A DNA stretch of 64,000 nucleotides from Nitrospirales bacterium (GCA_031315915.1 JALDRK010000006.1:62001-126000); one strand, 5' to 3'. Shown: positions 19,751-29,799, counted from the first letter of the stretch. The notes: generated by a model from the letters alone, not told the origin. Translations and numbers: made by a program.

Positions 19751-20101
19751 TTATGATTCGCTTTTCATCATCATCATTTGAAATCGATCAAGCGTTTCCG
19801 GGGCTGCGACCGAGTTTCGGCTTTGTCCATAGAGCCAACGAGCCGTTTTTCCACCGACGTTCTTGATGGTATGGGACATCCCAGCCGGAATACAAATTTC
19901 TTCCCCGATAGAAGGCCGTAGCAATTGTTTGCCAATGGCTACCTCGATCACTCCCGACATCACCATCAATAGTTCCTCATGTTCGTGGGCCTGACACGCC
20001 CACTCCCGTCCGGCATGGTCAATCCACATGCCACAAGAAAATCCCCGGCTGTGCCAATTTTTAGCCACATTTGAACGGTCAATGAGGGAATAGCCTTCCA
20101 T
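19751..20101 (-). CDS. Small cupin-domain protein
   Basis: 116 residues with a single cupin barrel. Motif 1: CGMWIDHAGREWACQAHEHEELLMVMSG, giving the metal-ligand histidines and glutamate. Motif 2: EICIPAGMSHTIKNVGG. AGAGG lies 7 bases before the ATG. Single-domain cupins include sensors, isomerases and dioxygenases; no substrate can be assigned. It is convergent with the preceding FGE-like gene. Confidence 0.85.
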   Translation of the reverse strand: MEGYSLIDRSNVAKNWHSRGFSCGMWIDHAGREWACQAHEHEELLMVMSGVIEVAIGKQLLRPSIGEEICIPAGMSHTIKNVGGKTARWLYGQSRNSVAAPETLDRFQMMMMKSES

Positions 20102-20916
20102 GGTAGGCCTCTTCTGAAAATAAAAGACTTATGAACATGCGCCATGAATGAATCGAACCCGTGAAAACCCTGGAGTTTCCAGTAATCGTGCAGAGCTACG
20201 CCGAGAGAATCTATGACCTTTCGCAGAAAATCCGAGTGTTTTCATGGAAGGATGCTGAGCGGAAGACAACGGCAGGACATACATGGGGGCACAGACACAA
20301 GAATGAAAGAATGTCAATTATTCAATCAATTTTCATCGTTATATAGAGGGGATGGGACCATGTCAATGCGATGAATTGTGGAGAAGATGTGAAGATCGGT
20401 GGATAATTATCATTCTGTGCTTGCAAGCTCTTCTCTATGAAGGGAATTCAATGTGTGGATTCTGGGGATAAATATTTTTTCATGGGATTTGCTTGAAATA
20501 TGGATGAGGATGGGTTCTGCCTACCCGATGATCAATGACGGATTGGTAGAGGCATGAGCAGGCCGAGGCGTGACGGAATGATTGCGCGGCAGGGGTCAAC
20601 CGAAATGGTTGTTGAAAAGGTTCTTTCCCAATTCTTGAAAATGGTGAATAAACGTGAGCCAATGAATTCATGTCATTCCTTGACGGTCATCGTAGGGTTG
20701 ATTATTTTTGGGCAAGAGTGGACATAATGCGTATGCTGGAAAGGTCGGTACTTTCGAAGCCCCGTCATGGACATGGGGGGTCCGGTCCATGTCATTCCAC
20801 GCATGTGCGGTGGTTTTGCTTTTGAAAGACGATATGAGCCATATCCATTTCGATTCGTTGATCTGTCTTTGTTTGGCAGAAGCGAGCAGGTTCCAAGGCG
20901 GCTTGTTGGGTCGATC
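20102..20916. other. Long intergenic region before the J-domain gene
   Basis: About 800 bases without an acceptable gene; short ORFs on both strands lack ribosome sites and known motifs. One readable element is TTGACG (20680-20685), 17 bases, TATTTT (20703-20708), a possible + strand promoter for the J-domain gene with a leader of about 200 bases. Nothing else is recognised. Confidence 0.4.
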
Positions 20917-21891
20917 ATGATTGACGGAATCAATTATTACCAAATTTTGGGTGTCCCTGAAGATGCGCTCCTGAAGGAAGTTCAAAGTGCCTGGCGGAAG
21001 TTCGTCAAGGAAAATCATGAGGATTTAGTCCCTCAGGCAGAGCGGCAGGCTGCCAAGGAACGGATGTTCAGAATCAACGAGGCCTATGCCGTGCTCAGTC
21101 ACGAACAGAAACGGGCCGATTATGATAATGCGCATATGCTGAACGGCGGTTCAACCATTGAACTCGTCAGAGGCCGGGTTAGAAAAGCCAAGGGAATCAT
21201 GCTTCGGGATCGAGCCGGCATTACCGGAGAAGATATAAAGGTAATCGAAACCGTCATCGATTATCTTGATCAAAATACCCGGGAAACGTGTTTTAGTTGG
21301 ATGATCGATATCCTATGCGAACGTCCTGAAATGGCCAGATCCCTGGTTCCCCTGGCTTTCGATGAGCCGTTGTTGGGGGCCGACACCCGTTTGCTGGATA
21401 CGCTTCTGGAAAAAGCCCCATATGCCATTACCTGGGACAAGATTTATCTCTATGGAGAAGACATTCTGAGTGGCTGGGAAGGAAAACAAAGAACGCAATT
21501 ACAATCAACTCGGTGCGGATTTTGTGGCACCGCTTGGATTTCAGCCACACTTTGTGTATCCGGCCTTTCAGGAGCAGGCGTCAGGTTGCAAAGTTGCCTT
21601 CTGCCAACCTTATTAAAAGTCGCGCCGGAAACCATTACTCAGGAGAATTTTGATAATTATATTGATACCGTGAACAGTATGCGGTGGATTGTCTACGGCC
21701 AGCTCAGAAGCTATAACGAACAGGCTATCGTCTGGATCCCGAAGGCCAGACCCGGATCTCGTCCGAAGCCCGGAAGAGAAAAAAGCACCGAAGGAGCTTC
21801 CACTGCCCCTGCGGTCATGACGCTAAGAGCTAAGCCGACGACGAACTTTTTCACCACGGAAAGAAAAGGAGTCTTCAAATTTTCGGCATAA
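20917..21891 (+). CDS. J-domain-like protein with altered HPD motif; middle region may be frameshifted
   Basis: 324 residues if started at MIDGINYYQILGVPEDA; the ORF stays open 50 codons upstream, but family similarity begins here. Residues about 5-70 are a J-domain with helix III NEAYAVLSHEQKRADYD. The Hsp70-stimulating HPD tripeptide reads HED (ENHEDLV), which should abolish or change DnaK stimulation. The remainder is not recognised. Between about 21480 and 21620 the annotated frame turns into a cysteine-rich stretch, while another frame reads a smooth GADFVAPLGFQPHFVYPAF. This suggests two compensating indels. Confidence 0.65.
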   Translation: MIDGINYYQILGVPEDALLKEVQSAWRKFVKENHEDLVPQAERQAAKERMFRINEAYAVLSHEQKRADYDNAHMLNGGSTIELVRGRVRKAKGIMLRDRAGITGEDIKVIETVIDYLDQNTRETCFSWMIDILCERPEMARSLVPLAFDEPLLGADTRLLDTLLEKAPYAITWDKIYLYGEDILSGWEGKQRTQLQSTRCGFCGTAWISATLCVSGLSGAGVRLQSCLLPTLLKVAPETITQENFDNYIDTVNSMRWIVYGQLRSYNEQAIVWIPKARPGSRPKPGREKSTEGASTAPAVMTLRAKPTTNFFTTERKGVFKFSA

Positions 21892-22475
21892 CACGTGTTG
21901 GCAAAATATTTTGTAATTGTAGGTATTGCCTATATCCAGGGGGCCGTACCGAAAGCAGAAATTAATCCGTGTTGACGTGCCCCCCAATCTCCGAAAACAC
22001 ATACCCAACGGTCCGCTTGACAGGAAGCTTACAACCACTTTTTTCTTCTCCCTTCTATGCTTGTAATAGCTTCAGCATGTTCCCCAACCATCCGAATTTT
22101 GAATGCCAGTTTCCACCATCCTAAGTTGCTGTAATTCCTGGATAATAGAACTACGATTGTGATAGGGCTTGGAAACACTTCCTAAAAGGCCACTCTTAAC
22201 TCTTCTGATTCCAGAGCTAAGAAGATGATTTCAATTGAGTAAACCCTCTACTGAAGAGGATCTTCAGGAATTTCATGGACCTTCAAGTAATTCAATCCCT
22301 TCTTTATAGCAAGAACACTATAGGGATAATCATTTCTAGTAAGTTCAGCAAAACCAAGGCATGCTTCCTTTAAGGATTCTCATCACTTGAGGGGAAAACT
22401 GAATTTTGAATAGCTTGATTTCTTTCTTCCAAAACTAAGTTTAAAGCAGAAATCCTAAAATTTGGAACTGCTCTC
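21892..22475. other. AT-rich non-coding stretch
   Basis: About 580 bases with no credible ORF on either strand and a clear drop in GC compared with the DNA to the left. It seems to mark the left edge of the AT-rich patch that carries the nuclease gene. No repeats, tRNA or integrase are seen at this edge. Confidence 0.4.
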
Positions 22476-22501
22476 AAAAAGTGGGGCCTATAAGCCCCAC
22501 T
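22476..22501 (-). terminator. Intrinsic terminator of the nuclease-like gene
   Basis: GTGGGGC at 22481-22487 pairs with GCCCCAC at 22494-22500 around CTATAA, extended by one A-T pair. Read on the - strand the hairpin is followed by five T. The stop codon of the gene (22500-22502) overlaps the stem. Confidence 0.75.
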
Positions 22502-24644
22502 ACCCAATTATATTCATGGGGAGCCTTGCTTTTACCTTTGGTTTCAATTTTTTGACCTTTTTCAAATCTCCATTTGGACTGTCAAAGGTTACAACAGCAT
22601 GAATGCCTCTAACCACCCATTGAAAAGCCTTTGTTTCTCTATATGTTAATAGATTTTTCCACCAATCTGTTTTAGCTAATTGAGGCTTTTCTATAGAAAC
22701 ACCTTTTTCACGTCCCAAAAAATAAGGATCGATTTCCTTAGATTTGGACGAAAGGTCCATTACTACATTCTGATCAAATTCGTCTTCGCCGATGTTAAAA
22801 CCAGTTGTGAGATAAAAACTTAGCAGGTCAAGCTCATCACCATAATAATTAACATGTGATTCAAATTCTTTTCTTCTGGTTAAATAATGCACCTTCTCTG
22901 CCTGCGTTTCCAATATTTGAAAGATTGCCTCCAAATCGGTAAAGCAAATTACGGGAGAGATGGTTTTAATGTCCTTAGAAATGAATCCCGCCTCTATCGC
23001 ATGTTTTAAATTTGAACCGAAAAGGCCTAAATTTTCAAAGGTAATTGTCAGCCGAACATAATAACGAATTGAACTATTTGAAAAGGTATTGACTATTCCG
23101 TTTTTTGTTCGAAAATGATGAAATCCAATATTGTTTTTAAGGTATTGGATGAAACGATCGCCTTGATCGGATGGATCCACAACAAGCTTTTCAAATACAT
23201 CCCTCAATGTTTCTGGGGCCCCACGCTTAGCTGGAGCATTTACCGATCCAGCCTTACATTCTATAACAAAAAGAAAGGAATCAAGTATCATCGTCAAATC
23301 ATTTTCATATTCTGTTTCCGAGTCGGTAGATTTCCACTTATTTCCGGCAAAGATTTGGCCATTTGGGAAATTTTCTCGAAATAATTTTTCCACTTCCTCC
23401 TCCAGGAAACGTCCTCTAACCCTTTCATATCGTTCTTTTAACTCTGATTGGGTGCTAATACTTCCCTCAAGGATGGTCATAAGGATATGGGGAAGGATTC
23501 CAAGCATAACATTGAAGTAATGATTTTCATCGATTTTAATAAACGGTTTTCCCCAAACCGGATTAGCAAGCAAAAAATGTTCAGGGTTATGATGTTGGAG
23601 TTCTCCAAAACAAAAAGACCATGAATCAAATAAAATTCGTAAATTTTCCCTCTTATTAGGGTCTCCATAAAATTCAAGAATTTCTTCCAAGCTAAAGGTG
23701 TATAAGCGGTGCAGCCGTAAACTAGAGTGAGACAAAAGCCAAACCTTCAGAGTCTTTAAATTTCTTCCCATGATTTGATAAATCTCTTCCATTTGACTTT
23801 CTGTAATCGGAACAGTACCCGGAAAGGCTTGACTGTATGCCCGCATCATATTTCGATAATCCCGTTTATTCAGGAACGAAGAATTCTTGGATAGGTGAAG
23901 ATTTATTCGATCGTTTAGACATGTAGCCATTCTATCAAAGGCATCGACTAACATTTCTGGGTTAAGGCCAAATGCTTCTTCAAAGTCTTCCTTAATTTTA
24001 TTCATTAAATTTTTCGCCACTCTCAGTACTTGGTTCTGATAACCCCAATTCCTTATCATTGCTGTCTGGGCTCTAAACTGCGACAAAAACCCTTTTGCAA
24101 CTAGCTGTTCTTCCGGTTCATCTGCTGAAATCTCAGCAAAAGATTTATACAAATACAAATCTCCAAACTCTTGTAATTCCTTTTTTGGGGAGACCTTCTT
24201 TTCAAAGAAAAACTTTGGATTTGCCGGTCGGGCTTTCATAAGGGAGAAGGCCTGAAGGAGTTCTAACTGATTATGTCCAAACGCAAGAGTCCCTTCGACT
24301 TCAGGATCTATCCCCTCCGGGTGAGTAAAGAAGAAGAATGAACAAAATGATAGAATCTCTAACGCATCATATTCAGCAAACCATTTTTCGATATCCTGGA
24401 ATTTCCTATCAAACTTTTCTTTAGCATTACTGCCGAATTCTTTAATCAAATTAATTCGCTCTTCCCGAGAGAGGTCTAGGGGAAATGGACTTGATCCCCA
24501 ATACATTTGTATTTTTGGTGCTTTCCATGGAACCTGTCTTTTTTCATGCTTTTTCTTTTTTATAAGGGTTTCCTGCCTTCTACGTTGTTCGCGTATCTTC
24601 TTTTTTTTATCTTTCTTAGTCTTTTTTATATAACGCTTAGCCAT
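22500..24644 (-). CDS. Large hypothetical protein with PD-(D/E)xK nuclease motif
   Basis: 714 residues. The first 35 are extremely basic (MAKRYIKKTKKDKKKKIREQ onward), which suggests nucleic-acid or membrane-surface binding. Residues about 40-400 are helical and unrecognised. Around residue 430-480 the pattern GRFLEEEVEKLFRENF, then YENDLTMILDSFLFVIECKAG, fits a PD-(D/E)xK core: helix with E, then ND, D, then ExK. Such domains are found in restriction, repair and defence nucleases and in NERD proteins. The gene is AT-rich relative to its neighbours, has its own terminator and no evident partner gene. Function is inferred from the motif alone. Confidence 0.7.
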   Translation of the reverse strand: MAKRYIKKTKKDKKKKIREQRRRQETLIKKKKHEKRQVPWKAPKIQMYWGSSPFPLDLSREERINLIKEFGSNAKEKFDRKFQDIEKWFAEYDALEILSFCSFFFFTHPEGIDPEVEGTLAFGHNQLELLQAFSLMKARPANPKFFFEKKVSPKKELQEFGDLYLYKSFAEISADEPEEQLVAKGFLSQFRAQTAMIRNWGYQNQVLRVAKNLMNKIKEDFEEAFGLNPEMLVDAFDRMATCLNDRINLHLSKNSSFLNKRDYRNMMRAYSQAFPGTVPITESQMEEIYQIMGRNLKTLKVWLLSHSSLRLHRLYTFSLEEILEFYGDPNKRENLRILFDSWSFCFGELQHHNPEHFLLANPVWGKPFIKIDENHYFNVMLGILPHILMTILEGSISTQSELKERYERVRGRFLEEEVEKLFRENFPNGQIFAGNKWKSTDSETEYENDLTMILDSFLFVIECKAGSVNAPAKRGAPETLRDVFEKLVVDPSDQGDRFIQYLKNNIGFHHFRTKNGIVNTFSNSSIRYYVRLTITFENLGLFGSNLKHAIEAGFISKDIKTISPVICFTDLEAIFQILETQAEKVHYLTRRKEFESHVNYYGDELDLLSFYLTTGFNIGEDEFDQNVVMDLSSKSKEIDPYFLGREKGVSIEKPQLAKTDWWKNLLTYRETKAFQWVVRGIHAVVTFDSPNGDLKKVKKLKPKVKARLPMNIIG

Positions 24645-24689
24645 TTCAAATGTAGCTTACAATCCAACTGGAAAATAAGTCTCTATCAA

Positions 24690-24883
24690 CTACCCTTTTC
24701 CGCTGTTGTTTTTTGTTCGGTCGTTGATGACATAGGTTTGCCCCGGCTTGGGTGTTGGAGGAGCGGTTCTCCTTTGACGATCGTTCGCTCCTTTCCAGTG
24801 TCTGCGCCTCGTTGTCCACGAATCCCATATTGTGCTGAAGCTGGAGCTGGTGTGCCGGGTTTAAAAGGTCCTCTCTTTGACAT
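24690..24883 (-). pseudogene. Frameshifted YjzC-like small protein
   Basis: The frame from the ATG at 24883 begins MSKRGPFKPGTPAPASAQYG and continues to KGEPL. It then runs into a low-complexity sequence, while the +1 frame continues as PPTPKPGQTYVINDRTKNNSGKG and stops at 24690. Joined, the two give a ~65-residue basic protein resembling the YjzC family, with one base missing near 24760. It may be a real pseudogene or a sequencing error. Function of the family is unknown. Confidence 0.6.
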
Positions 24884-25015
24884 AGTTTTCTCCTTTTTGG
24901 GAAAGGTTGGTTCAGACTATTTTCACTTGGTCTTAGGAACCTGGGGAATCGCCTCCTACATTGATCCTATGAAAAAAAAAGCCGCTTCCGCTAAGGGCAC
25001 CTTCATCCCCTAACA

Positions 25016-25054
25016 GTCGCGGCCTCTCCGCCAGAATGGCGATGCCTCTGCGAC
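25016..25054. repeat. Nested inverted repeat of unknown role
   Basis: Outer arms GTCGC/GCGAC (25016-25020, 25050-25054) enclose GGCCTC/GAtGCCTC-like pieces and an inner CGCCA-GAA-TGGCG hairpin (25029-25041). It is flanked by a run of A on the right, so it is not a terminator for either neighbour. It could be a REP-type or integration-like palindrome. Confidence 0.4.
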
Positions 25055-25068
25055 AAAAAATATAGTTT

Positions 25069-25251
25069 TTAAATCAAATCATTTGGAATATTGATCCAAT
25101 TATTACAACTTCGACATTGGACAAAAAGCTGCCCTCTAATTCTTCGTGCCTTTTTAAAGCGAGTTATTAACTGACCCTCGCCTTCTTTTGCACTTTCAAT
25201 TACTGCATTTCGACATTTAGAGCATTTAATTTTAAATTCTTTGGGGGACAT
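25069..25251 (-). CDS. Small two-CxxC zinc-ribbon protein
   Basis: 60 residues starting at MSPKEFKIKCSKC; GGAG stands 8 bases upstream, and a start four codons earlier lacks a site. Two knuckles (CSKC and CRSC) are separated by a basic stretch, FKKARRIRGQLFVQ, which is typical of a treble-clef or zinc-ribbon nucleic-acid-binding protein. It ends shortly before the nuclease-side AT-rich patch and lies 24 bases downstream of nrdJ on the same strand. Confidence 0.7.
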   Translation of the reverse strand: MSPKEFKIKCSKCRNAVIESAKEGEGQLITRFKKARRIRGQLFVQCRSCNNWINIPNDLI

Positions 25252-25275
25252 GGCTTTCTCCATAAAAATCTGATT

Positions 25276-28200
25276 TTATGAACACCCATTCGTTGAGCCG
25301 CAGGTGTCACACTTGAGGCATGTTCCATTACGCACCATGGTGAACTGTTTGCATTCCGGACAGGGGTCCCCTTCGTAGCCTTTTTGACGGGCCTCCTGTA
25401 CTTCGGTAATGGTCACCGTTTCCCGTTTGAGGTGGACATGGCGGGAGACCTGATGAGGTTCGCCTGTTTTCTCCACTCCATTCCCTGTGCTTTTCCGCGA
25501 AGGGAAGACTTCGGGGCTGATGGAAGTGGAGCCGACAGAGACGGACCGGGGATCCACCAACTCTTCCTCGTCTTCGTCATCGGTCTGTTTTTTCAAGGCG
25601 TCCACCCGAAGGTCTTCCGGAGCCACCTGCTCCAAGTCGTGCCGTTCCAGATAGGTAATGGCCAATTCCCGGAAAATGTAGTCGATGATCGACGTCGACA
25701 TTTTGATGTGCGAATTCATTTTCACGGGTCCGTTCGGCTCGAACCGCGTGAAGAGGAAGGCGTCCACGAATTCTTCCAGGGGCACTCCATGCTGCAGCCC
25801 CAGAGAGATAGCTATGGCGAAATTATTCATGAGGCTTCGGAAAGCCGCCCCTTCCTTATGCATGTCCAGGAAGATTTCTCCCAGGGTGCCATCCTCATAT
25901 TCCCCGGTCCGTAAATAAATCTTGTGACCGCCGACGATGGCTTTTTGCGTATACCCCCCGCGACGGGTCGGAAGCGGGCGCCGTTTGGCCAGGTATCGGA
26001 CCAACACACGGGAGGCCATGTGCTTGGCCGTCGAGACGACTTGTTCGGTGGAAGAGGCGTTCTCTTCCAAATCCTTCATGGTATTCAACGGTTGGCTGAG
26101 TTTGGAGCCGTCACGATACAATGCCACGGCCTTCAGCATGGATGTCCATCCTGTCATATAGGCCTCTTTGACTGCATCCAGCGTGGCATCGCTTGGCATG
26201 TTGATGGTTTTACTGATGGCGCCGCTGATAAAGGGCTGCGCGGCTGCCATCATCCGAATATGAGCGGACGCGGCGATAAAGCGTTGCCCCAAGCGTCCGC
26301 AACGGTTGGCGCAATCGAAAATCGGCAAATGTTCGGGTTTCAGGTGCGGGGCGCCTTCGATGGTCATGGTGCCGCAGCAATAATCGGTGGCGGCCAGGAT
26401 TTCCTCCGAGGTGAACCCCAGAAATTTTAAAATATTGAGATTGGGATTATTGAGCTCAGTCTCCGACAAGCCGAGTTTTTGACGGCAATACTCCTCGCCA
26501 AGCGTCCATTTGGTAAAGGCAAATTGAATGTCAAAGGCGCCGTCCAGTTCGTGTTCGATTTTCTCAATCGCAGGCCGGTCAAATCCTTTGGTTTTGAGGG
26601 TGTCGTGATTGATAAATGGGGCATTTTTGAGCGTTCTGGTCCCGGTCGCATAGGTCGTGATGTCCTGAATCTGTGCAGGGGCATACCCAAGGTTCCGTAA
26701 CGCCGGAGGTAAACTCTGATTAATGATTTTGAAATATCCCCCTCCGGCCAGCTTCTTGAATTTGACCAATGCAAAATCCGGTTCAATGCCGGTGGTGTCG
26801 CAATCCATCACCAGCCCGATCGTGCCTGTGGGGGCGATGACGGTGGATTGGGCATTGCGGTAGCCGTATTGATCCCCCAATTCCAAGGCACGGTCCCAGG
26901 ATTGTTGAGCGGCCTGTAGCAGGGATTCCGGGCAGTGGTTGGGTTGAATCCCCATCGGCAGAATGGTGAGCCCATCAAACTTTTCCGCCGGAGCGTTATA
27001 GGCGGCGGCCCGGTGATTCCGGATCACGCGAAGCATGGACTCGGCGTTGCGGGGATAGGCATTAAAGGGGCCCAACTCCTTCGCCATTTCAGCGGATGTG
27101 GCATACGATTCTCCGGTCATAAGAGCGGTAATGGCGCCGCACCAGGCCAGGGCTTGCGGGGAGTCGTAGGGAATGCCCAGCTTCATCAGGATGGAACCCA
27201 GATTGGCATACCCCAATCCAAGTGTTCGAAACGAGTAACTTTTTTCGGCAATGGCTTTGCTGGGAAATCCGGCCATCAAGACGCTGATTTCCAGGACGAT
27301 CGTCCACAACCGGACTCCATGGCGAAATCCTTCAATGTCAAACGTTCCGTCGTTAGACAGGAATCGTCCTAAATTCAGGGAGGCCAGGTTGCAGGCGGTG
27401 TCATCCAAAAACATGTATTCGCTACAGGGATTGGAGGCATTGATAGATCCGTCTTGTGGACAGGTATGCCATTCGTTGATCGTGGTGTCGTATTGCACAC
27501 CGGGATCGGCACAGATCCAGGCCGCCCAGGCAATGCGATTCCATAAATCTTTGGCAGGAATGGTTTTACAGACTTTGCCATCCGTCCGTCTGGTTAACAG
27601 CCAATCCCCGTCTTGTTTCAGAATATTGAAAAATTCGTTGGGGATCCGAATGCTGTTATTGGAATTTTGTCCGGAAACGGTCTGGTAGGCTTTGCTGTCC
27701 CAATTGGTGTCATATTCATGAAAGACAAAATGGGTAAAGCCTTGTTGGGCATAGGAGAACATCCGCTGGATATAGGCTTCTGGAACGGCTGTCTCTCGAG
27801 CGGCTTGAATGGCCTCACGGAGAGCTTGGTTCTCACGGGGGTCGGTTTCGACTTGTGCCGTGCCATCGGCTTTCGCCACATGGCAGGCTTTGAGCACCAG
27901 GTTGAGATGCCGTGCGCAGATCTTGGAGCCGGTGACCATGGCCGCCACTTTTTGCTCTTCGATCACTTTCCAGTCGATAAATTCTTCGATATCGGGATGA
28001 TCCAGGTCCAAGCAGACCATTTTGGCCGCACGCCGAGTGGTTCCTCCGGACTTAATGGCTCCGGCCGCCCGATCGCCGATGCGAAGAAACGACATGAGGC
28101 CCGAGGAGCGTCCTCCGCCGGACAAAGGCTCGGCATCGCCGCGAAGTTTGGAGAAATTCGTGCCGGTTCCCGAACCGTATTTGAAGAGTCGGGCTTCACG

Positions 28201-28809
28201 AACCCACAAATCCATGATTCCCCCTTCATTGACCAGATCGTCCGTAATGCCCTGGATAAAACAGGCATGGACTTGGGGACGTTCATAGGCATTTTGAGCC
28301 TGCTTGACGCGGTGGGTATGAGGGTCGACATAAAAATGCCCCTGAGGGGGACCGGACAACCCATAGGCAAAGTGCAAGCCGGTATTGAACCATTGCGGAG
28401 AGTTGGGCGCGGCCATTTGCCAGGCCAGCATGTAACTCAACTCATCGCGAAAGGCTTCCATATCTTCCGGCGTATTAAAGTAGTTGTGGGTTGACCCCCA
28501 GTGGGTCCAGCAGCCGGCCAATCGGTGAAAGACCTGACGGGCATCCCGTTCGCCACCGAGTTTCGGTGCACCAGATTCCGTCAGGATGGGGTTGCCCCGA
28601 TCATCAACCTGCGGAACGCCGGCTTTGCGGAAATACTTTTGCGCGAGGATATCAACCGCCAACTGGGACCAATGTTCAGGGGCCAGAATGTTATCTTGAC
28701 GAAAGACCACGGATCCATCAGGATTTCGAATTTCGGACACCCTGGTGGAAAAGGGAATCTGTTGGTAGGGGCTCTCCCCTTTTTTCGTAAACCGTCGCTC
28801 AATCTTCAT
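25276..28809 (-). CDS. nrdJ: Adenosylcobalamin-dependent (class II) ribonucleotide reductase
   Basis: 1177 residues. Features of class II enzymes: [59 protein letters not shown] with the active-site cysteine, [42 protein letters not shown] and [10 protein letters not shown]. The C-terminal zinc/redox tail has CPEC...[14 protein letters not shown]. It reduces ribonucleotides without oxygen or an NrdB partner. AAGGAG lies 8 bases before the ATG. A promoter flanked by NrdR-like boxes is about 330 bases upstream. Confidence 0.97.
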   Translation of the reverse strand: MKIERRFTKKGESPYQQIPFSTRVSEIRNPDGSVVFRQDNILAPEHWSQLAVDILAQKYFRKAGVPQVDDRGNPILTESGAPKLGGERDARQVFHRLAGCWTHWGSTHNYFNTPEDMEAFRDELSYMLAWQMAAPNSPQWFNTGLHFAYGLSGPPQGHFYVDPHTHRVKQAQNAYERPQVHACFIQGITDDLVNEGGIMDLWVREARLFKYGSGTGTNFSKLRGDAEPLSGGGRSSGLMSFLRIGDRAAGAIKSGGTTRRAAKMVCLDLDHPDIEEFIDWKVIEEQKVAAMVTGSKICARHLNLVLKACHVAKADGTAQVETDPRENQALREAIQAARETAVPEAYIQRMFSYAQQGFTHFVFHEYDTNWDSKAYQTVSGQNSNNSIRIPNEFFNILKQDGDWLLTRRTDGKVCKTIPAKDLWNRIAWAAWICADPGVQYDTTINEWHTCPQDGSINASNPCSEYMFLDDTACNLASLNLGRFLSNDGTFDIEGFRHGVRLWTIVLEISVLMAGFPSKAIAEKSYSFRTLGLGYANLGSILMKLGIPYDSPQALAWCGAITALMTGESYATSAEMAKELGPFNAYPRNAESMLRVIRNHRAAAYNAPAEKFDGLTILPMGIQPNHCPESLLQAAQQSWDRALELGDQYGYRNAQSTVIAPTGTIGLVMDCDTTGIEPDFALVKFKKLAGGGYFKIINQSLPPALRNLGYAPAQIQDITTYATGTRTLKNAPFINHDTLKTKGFDRPAIEKIEHELDGAFDIQFAFTKWTLGEEYCRQKLGLSETELNNPNLNILKFLGFTSEEILAATDYCCGTMTIEGAPHLKPEHLPIFDCANRCGRLGQRFIAASAHIRMMAAAQPFISGAISKTINMPSDATLDAVKEAYMTGWTSMLKAVALYRDGSKLSQPLNTMKDLEENASSTEQVVSTAKHMASRVLVRYLAKRRPLPTRRGGYTQKAIVGGHKIYLRTGEYEDGTLGEIFLDMHKEGAAFRSLMNNFAIAISLGLQHGVPLEEFVDAFLFTRFEPNGPVKMNSHIKMSTSIIDYIFRELAITYLERHDLEQVAPEDLRVDALKKQTDDEDEEELVDPRSVSVGSTSISPEVFPSRKSTGNGVEKTGEPHQVSRHVHLKRETVTITEVQEARQKGYEGDPCPECKQFTMVRNGTCLKCDTCGSTNGCS

Positions 28810-29133
28810 GGAAGGACTCCTTTGGCAGAGGCTAAAAACCTGGAAGGTATCTCTTCAGTCAATTGGGGCACTTTTTCCTCATTTTCCATTCCACCATCAC
28901 TTTTTCCACACGCATTGTCTTTTCCCCATGAGCGCTGGTGGGGAATACCCTACTTGAATTGTACTAGACTACGTGTGAGTGGACTTTTTCGGGATGTTCG
29001 TTTTGACCAAACAACGTGGGACATCCCGTACTTCCCAAAAGGGGGGTGGAAAAGAAAAAGGACATCTGAAAAAAACCCATAAAAATTAGATAATGAAAAA
29101 GACCTGAAGAAATAATTGGTGAAAACCAATGAG
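28810..29133 (-). promoter_or_regulatory. Long 5' leader of nrdJ with two hairpins
   Basis: About 320 transcribed bases are expected between the predicted start (~29131) and nrdJ. Two hairpins can be drawn: GGGATGT/ACATCCC (28991-28997 with 29021-29027) and TTCCCCA/TGGGGAA (28922-28928 with 28939-28945). Neither is followed by a U-run. No B12-box or other cobalamin riboswitch core is recognisable. Confidence 0.35.
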
Positions 29134-29181
29134 CCACAATCTATAGAGGATGCTGAATTTTGTCAATACTAAATATTGTGG
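29134..29181 (-). promoter_or_regulatory. nrdJ promoter bracketed by two NrdR-like boxes
   Basis: On the - strand, TTGACA (29161-29166), a 17-base spacer and TAGATT (29138-29143) form a strong promoter. Two 16-bp sites overlap it: 29134-29149 (CCACAATCTATAGAGG on +) and 29166-29181 (ATACTAAATATTGTGG on +). They match about 12 and 13 of 16 positions of the NrdR box consensus and start 32 bp apart, which is three helical turns. NrdR is the ATP/dATP-sensing repressor of ribonucleotide reductase genes. Confidence 0.75.
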
Positions 29182-29508
29182 AAAAAAATGTATTGAGTGT
29201 GGATGACTGTTTAGAACCTGTGGGTAGAAAAAATATAAAATATTACGCGGATTTGTAAGCGAAGTTCAAAAATTATCCACAAATGAAATCAGCTATTCCT
29301 GCGGCAATTCACAAGCGGTCATCCATGGATGATGGAAAATGGCTGATGCTTTAAAAAACATTTTTAAAATTTTTTAGAGTATAAGCGCGCGCCGTTAGGA
29401 TTTTGATTTAGTCGAGGGTGTTGTGCCACCTTAGGCAAAGGAGAGAGCGTGGCAGAGAGCAGCCAGATTAATGACGTGTGATCGAATGAGAAATAAAGGA
29501 GAATGGCA
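29182..29508. other. AT-rich intergenic region
   Basis: Divergent spacer between the nrdJ promoter and the small membrane protein. AT-rich with long A/T runs around 29220-29380; no gene, tRNA or clear hairpin is seen. The promoter for the + strand gene is probably in its right part but cannot be named with confidence. Confidence 0.35.
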
Positions 29509-29799
29509 ATGTACGTTTGGAGTAAGCGGCTTGTGTGGGGTTTATTGGGGGCATTCATTTTCTTCGAGGGGCTCTTTTTCCTCGTGACGGCTGGAGGAAG
29601 CGAAAGCCAGTTGCATATCCGAACCACTCAGTGGATTGCCGTGAATTACGTATTGCTGGTGGTGTGGATTTTTGTCTGGATGTATGATCAGGCCAGGGTC
29701 AGGGGAAAAAACGTCTGGGTCTGGCTGGTTCCCTTTTTGATTTTTCCCGTACCCGTTCTGGTGATGTTTATTTTGAGGTTGCAACGGCGGATCGCCTGA
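29509..29799 (+). CDS. Small three-segment membrane protein
   Basis: 96 residues from the second ATG (29509), which has AAGGAG at a 7-base spacing; the first ATG (29503) is too close to that site. Three hydrophobic segments: about 8-28 (VWGLLGAFIFFEGLFFLV), 42-58 (VNYVLLVVWIFVW) and 70-90 (VWLVPFLIFPVPVLVMFI). It resembles generic small inner-membrane proteins. It is convergent with ktrB, with only six bases between the stops. No function is recognised. Confidence 0.7.
   Translation: MYVWSKRLVWGLLGAFIFFEGLFFLVTAGGSESQLHIRTTQWIAVNYVLLVVWIFVWMYDQARVRGKNVWVWLVPFLIFPVPVLVMFILRLQRRIA

Noticed and set aside
20140-20170. T-loop-like sequence on the - strand (GGGTTCGATTC) suggesting a tRNA
   Set aside because: No matching T stem, acceptor or anticodon arm can be drawn around it.
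28810-29133. Cobalamin riboswitch upstream of nrdJ
   Set aside because: No B12-box or conserved core could be found in the leader on the - strand.
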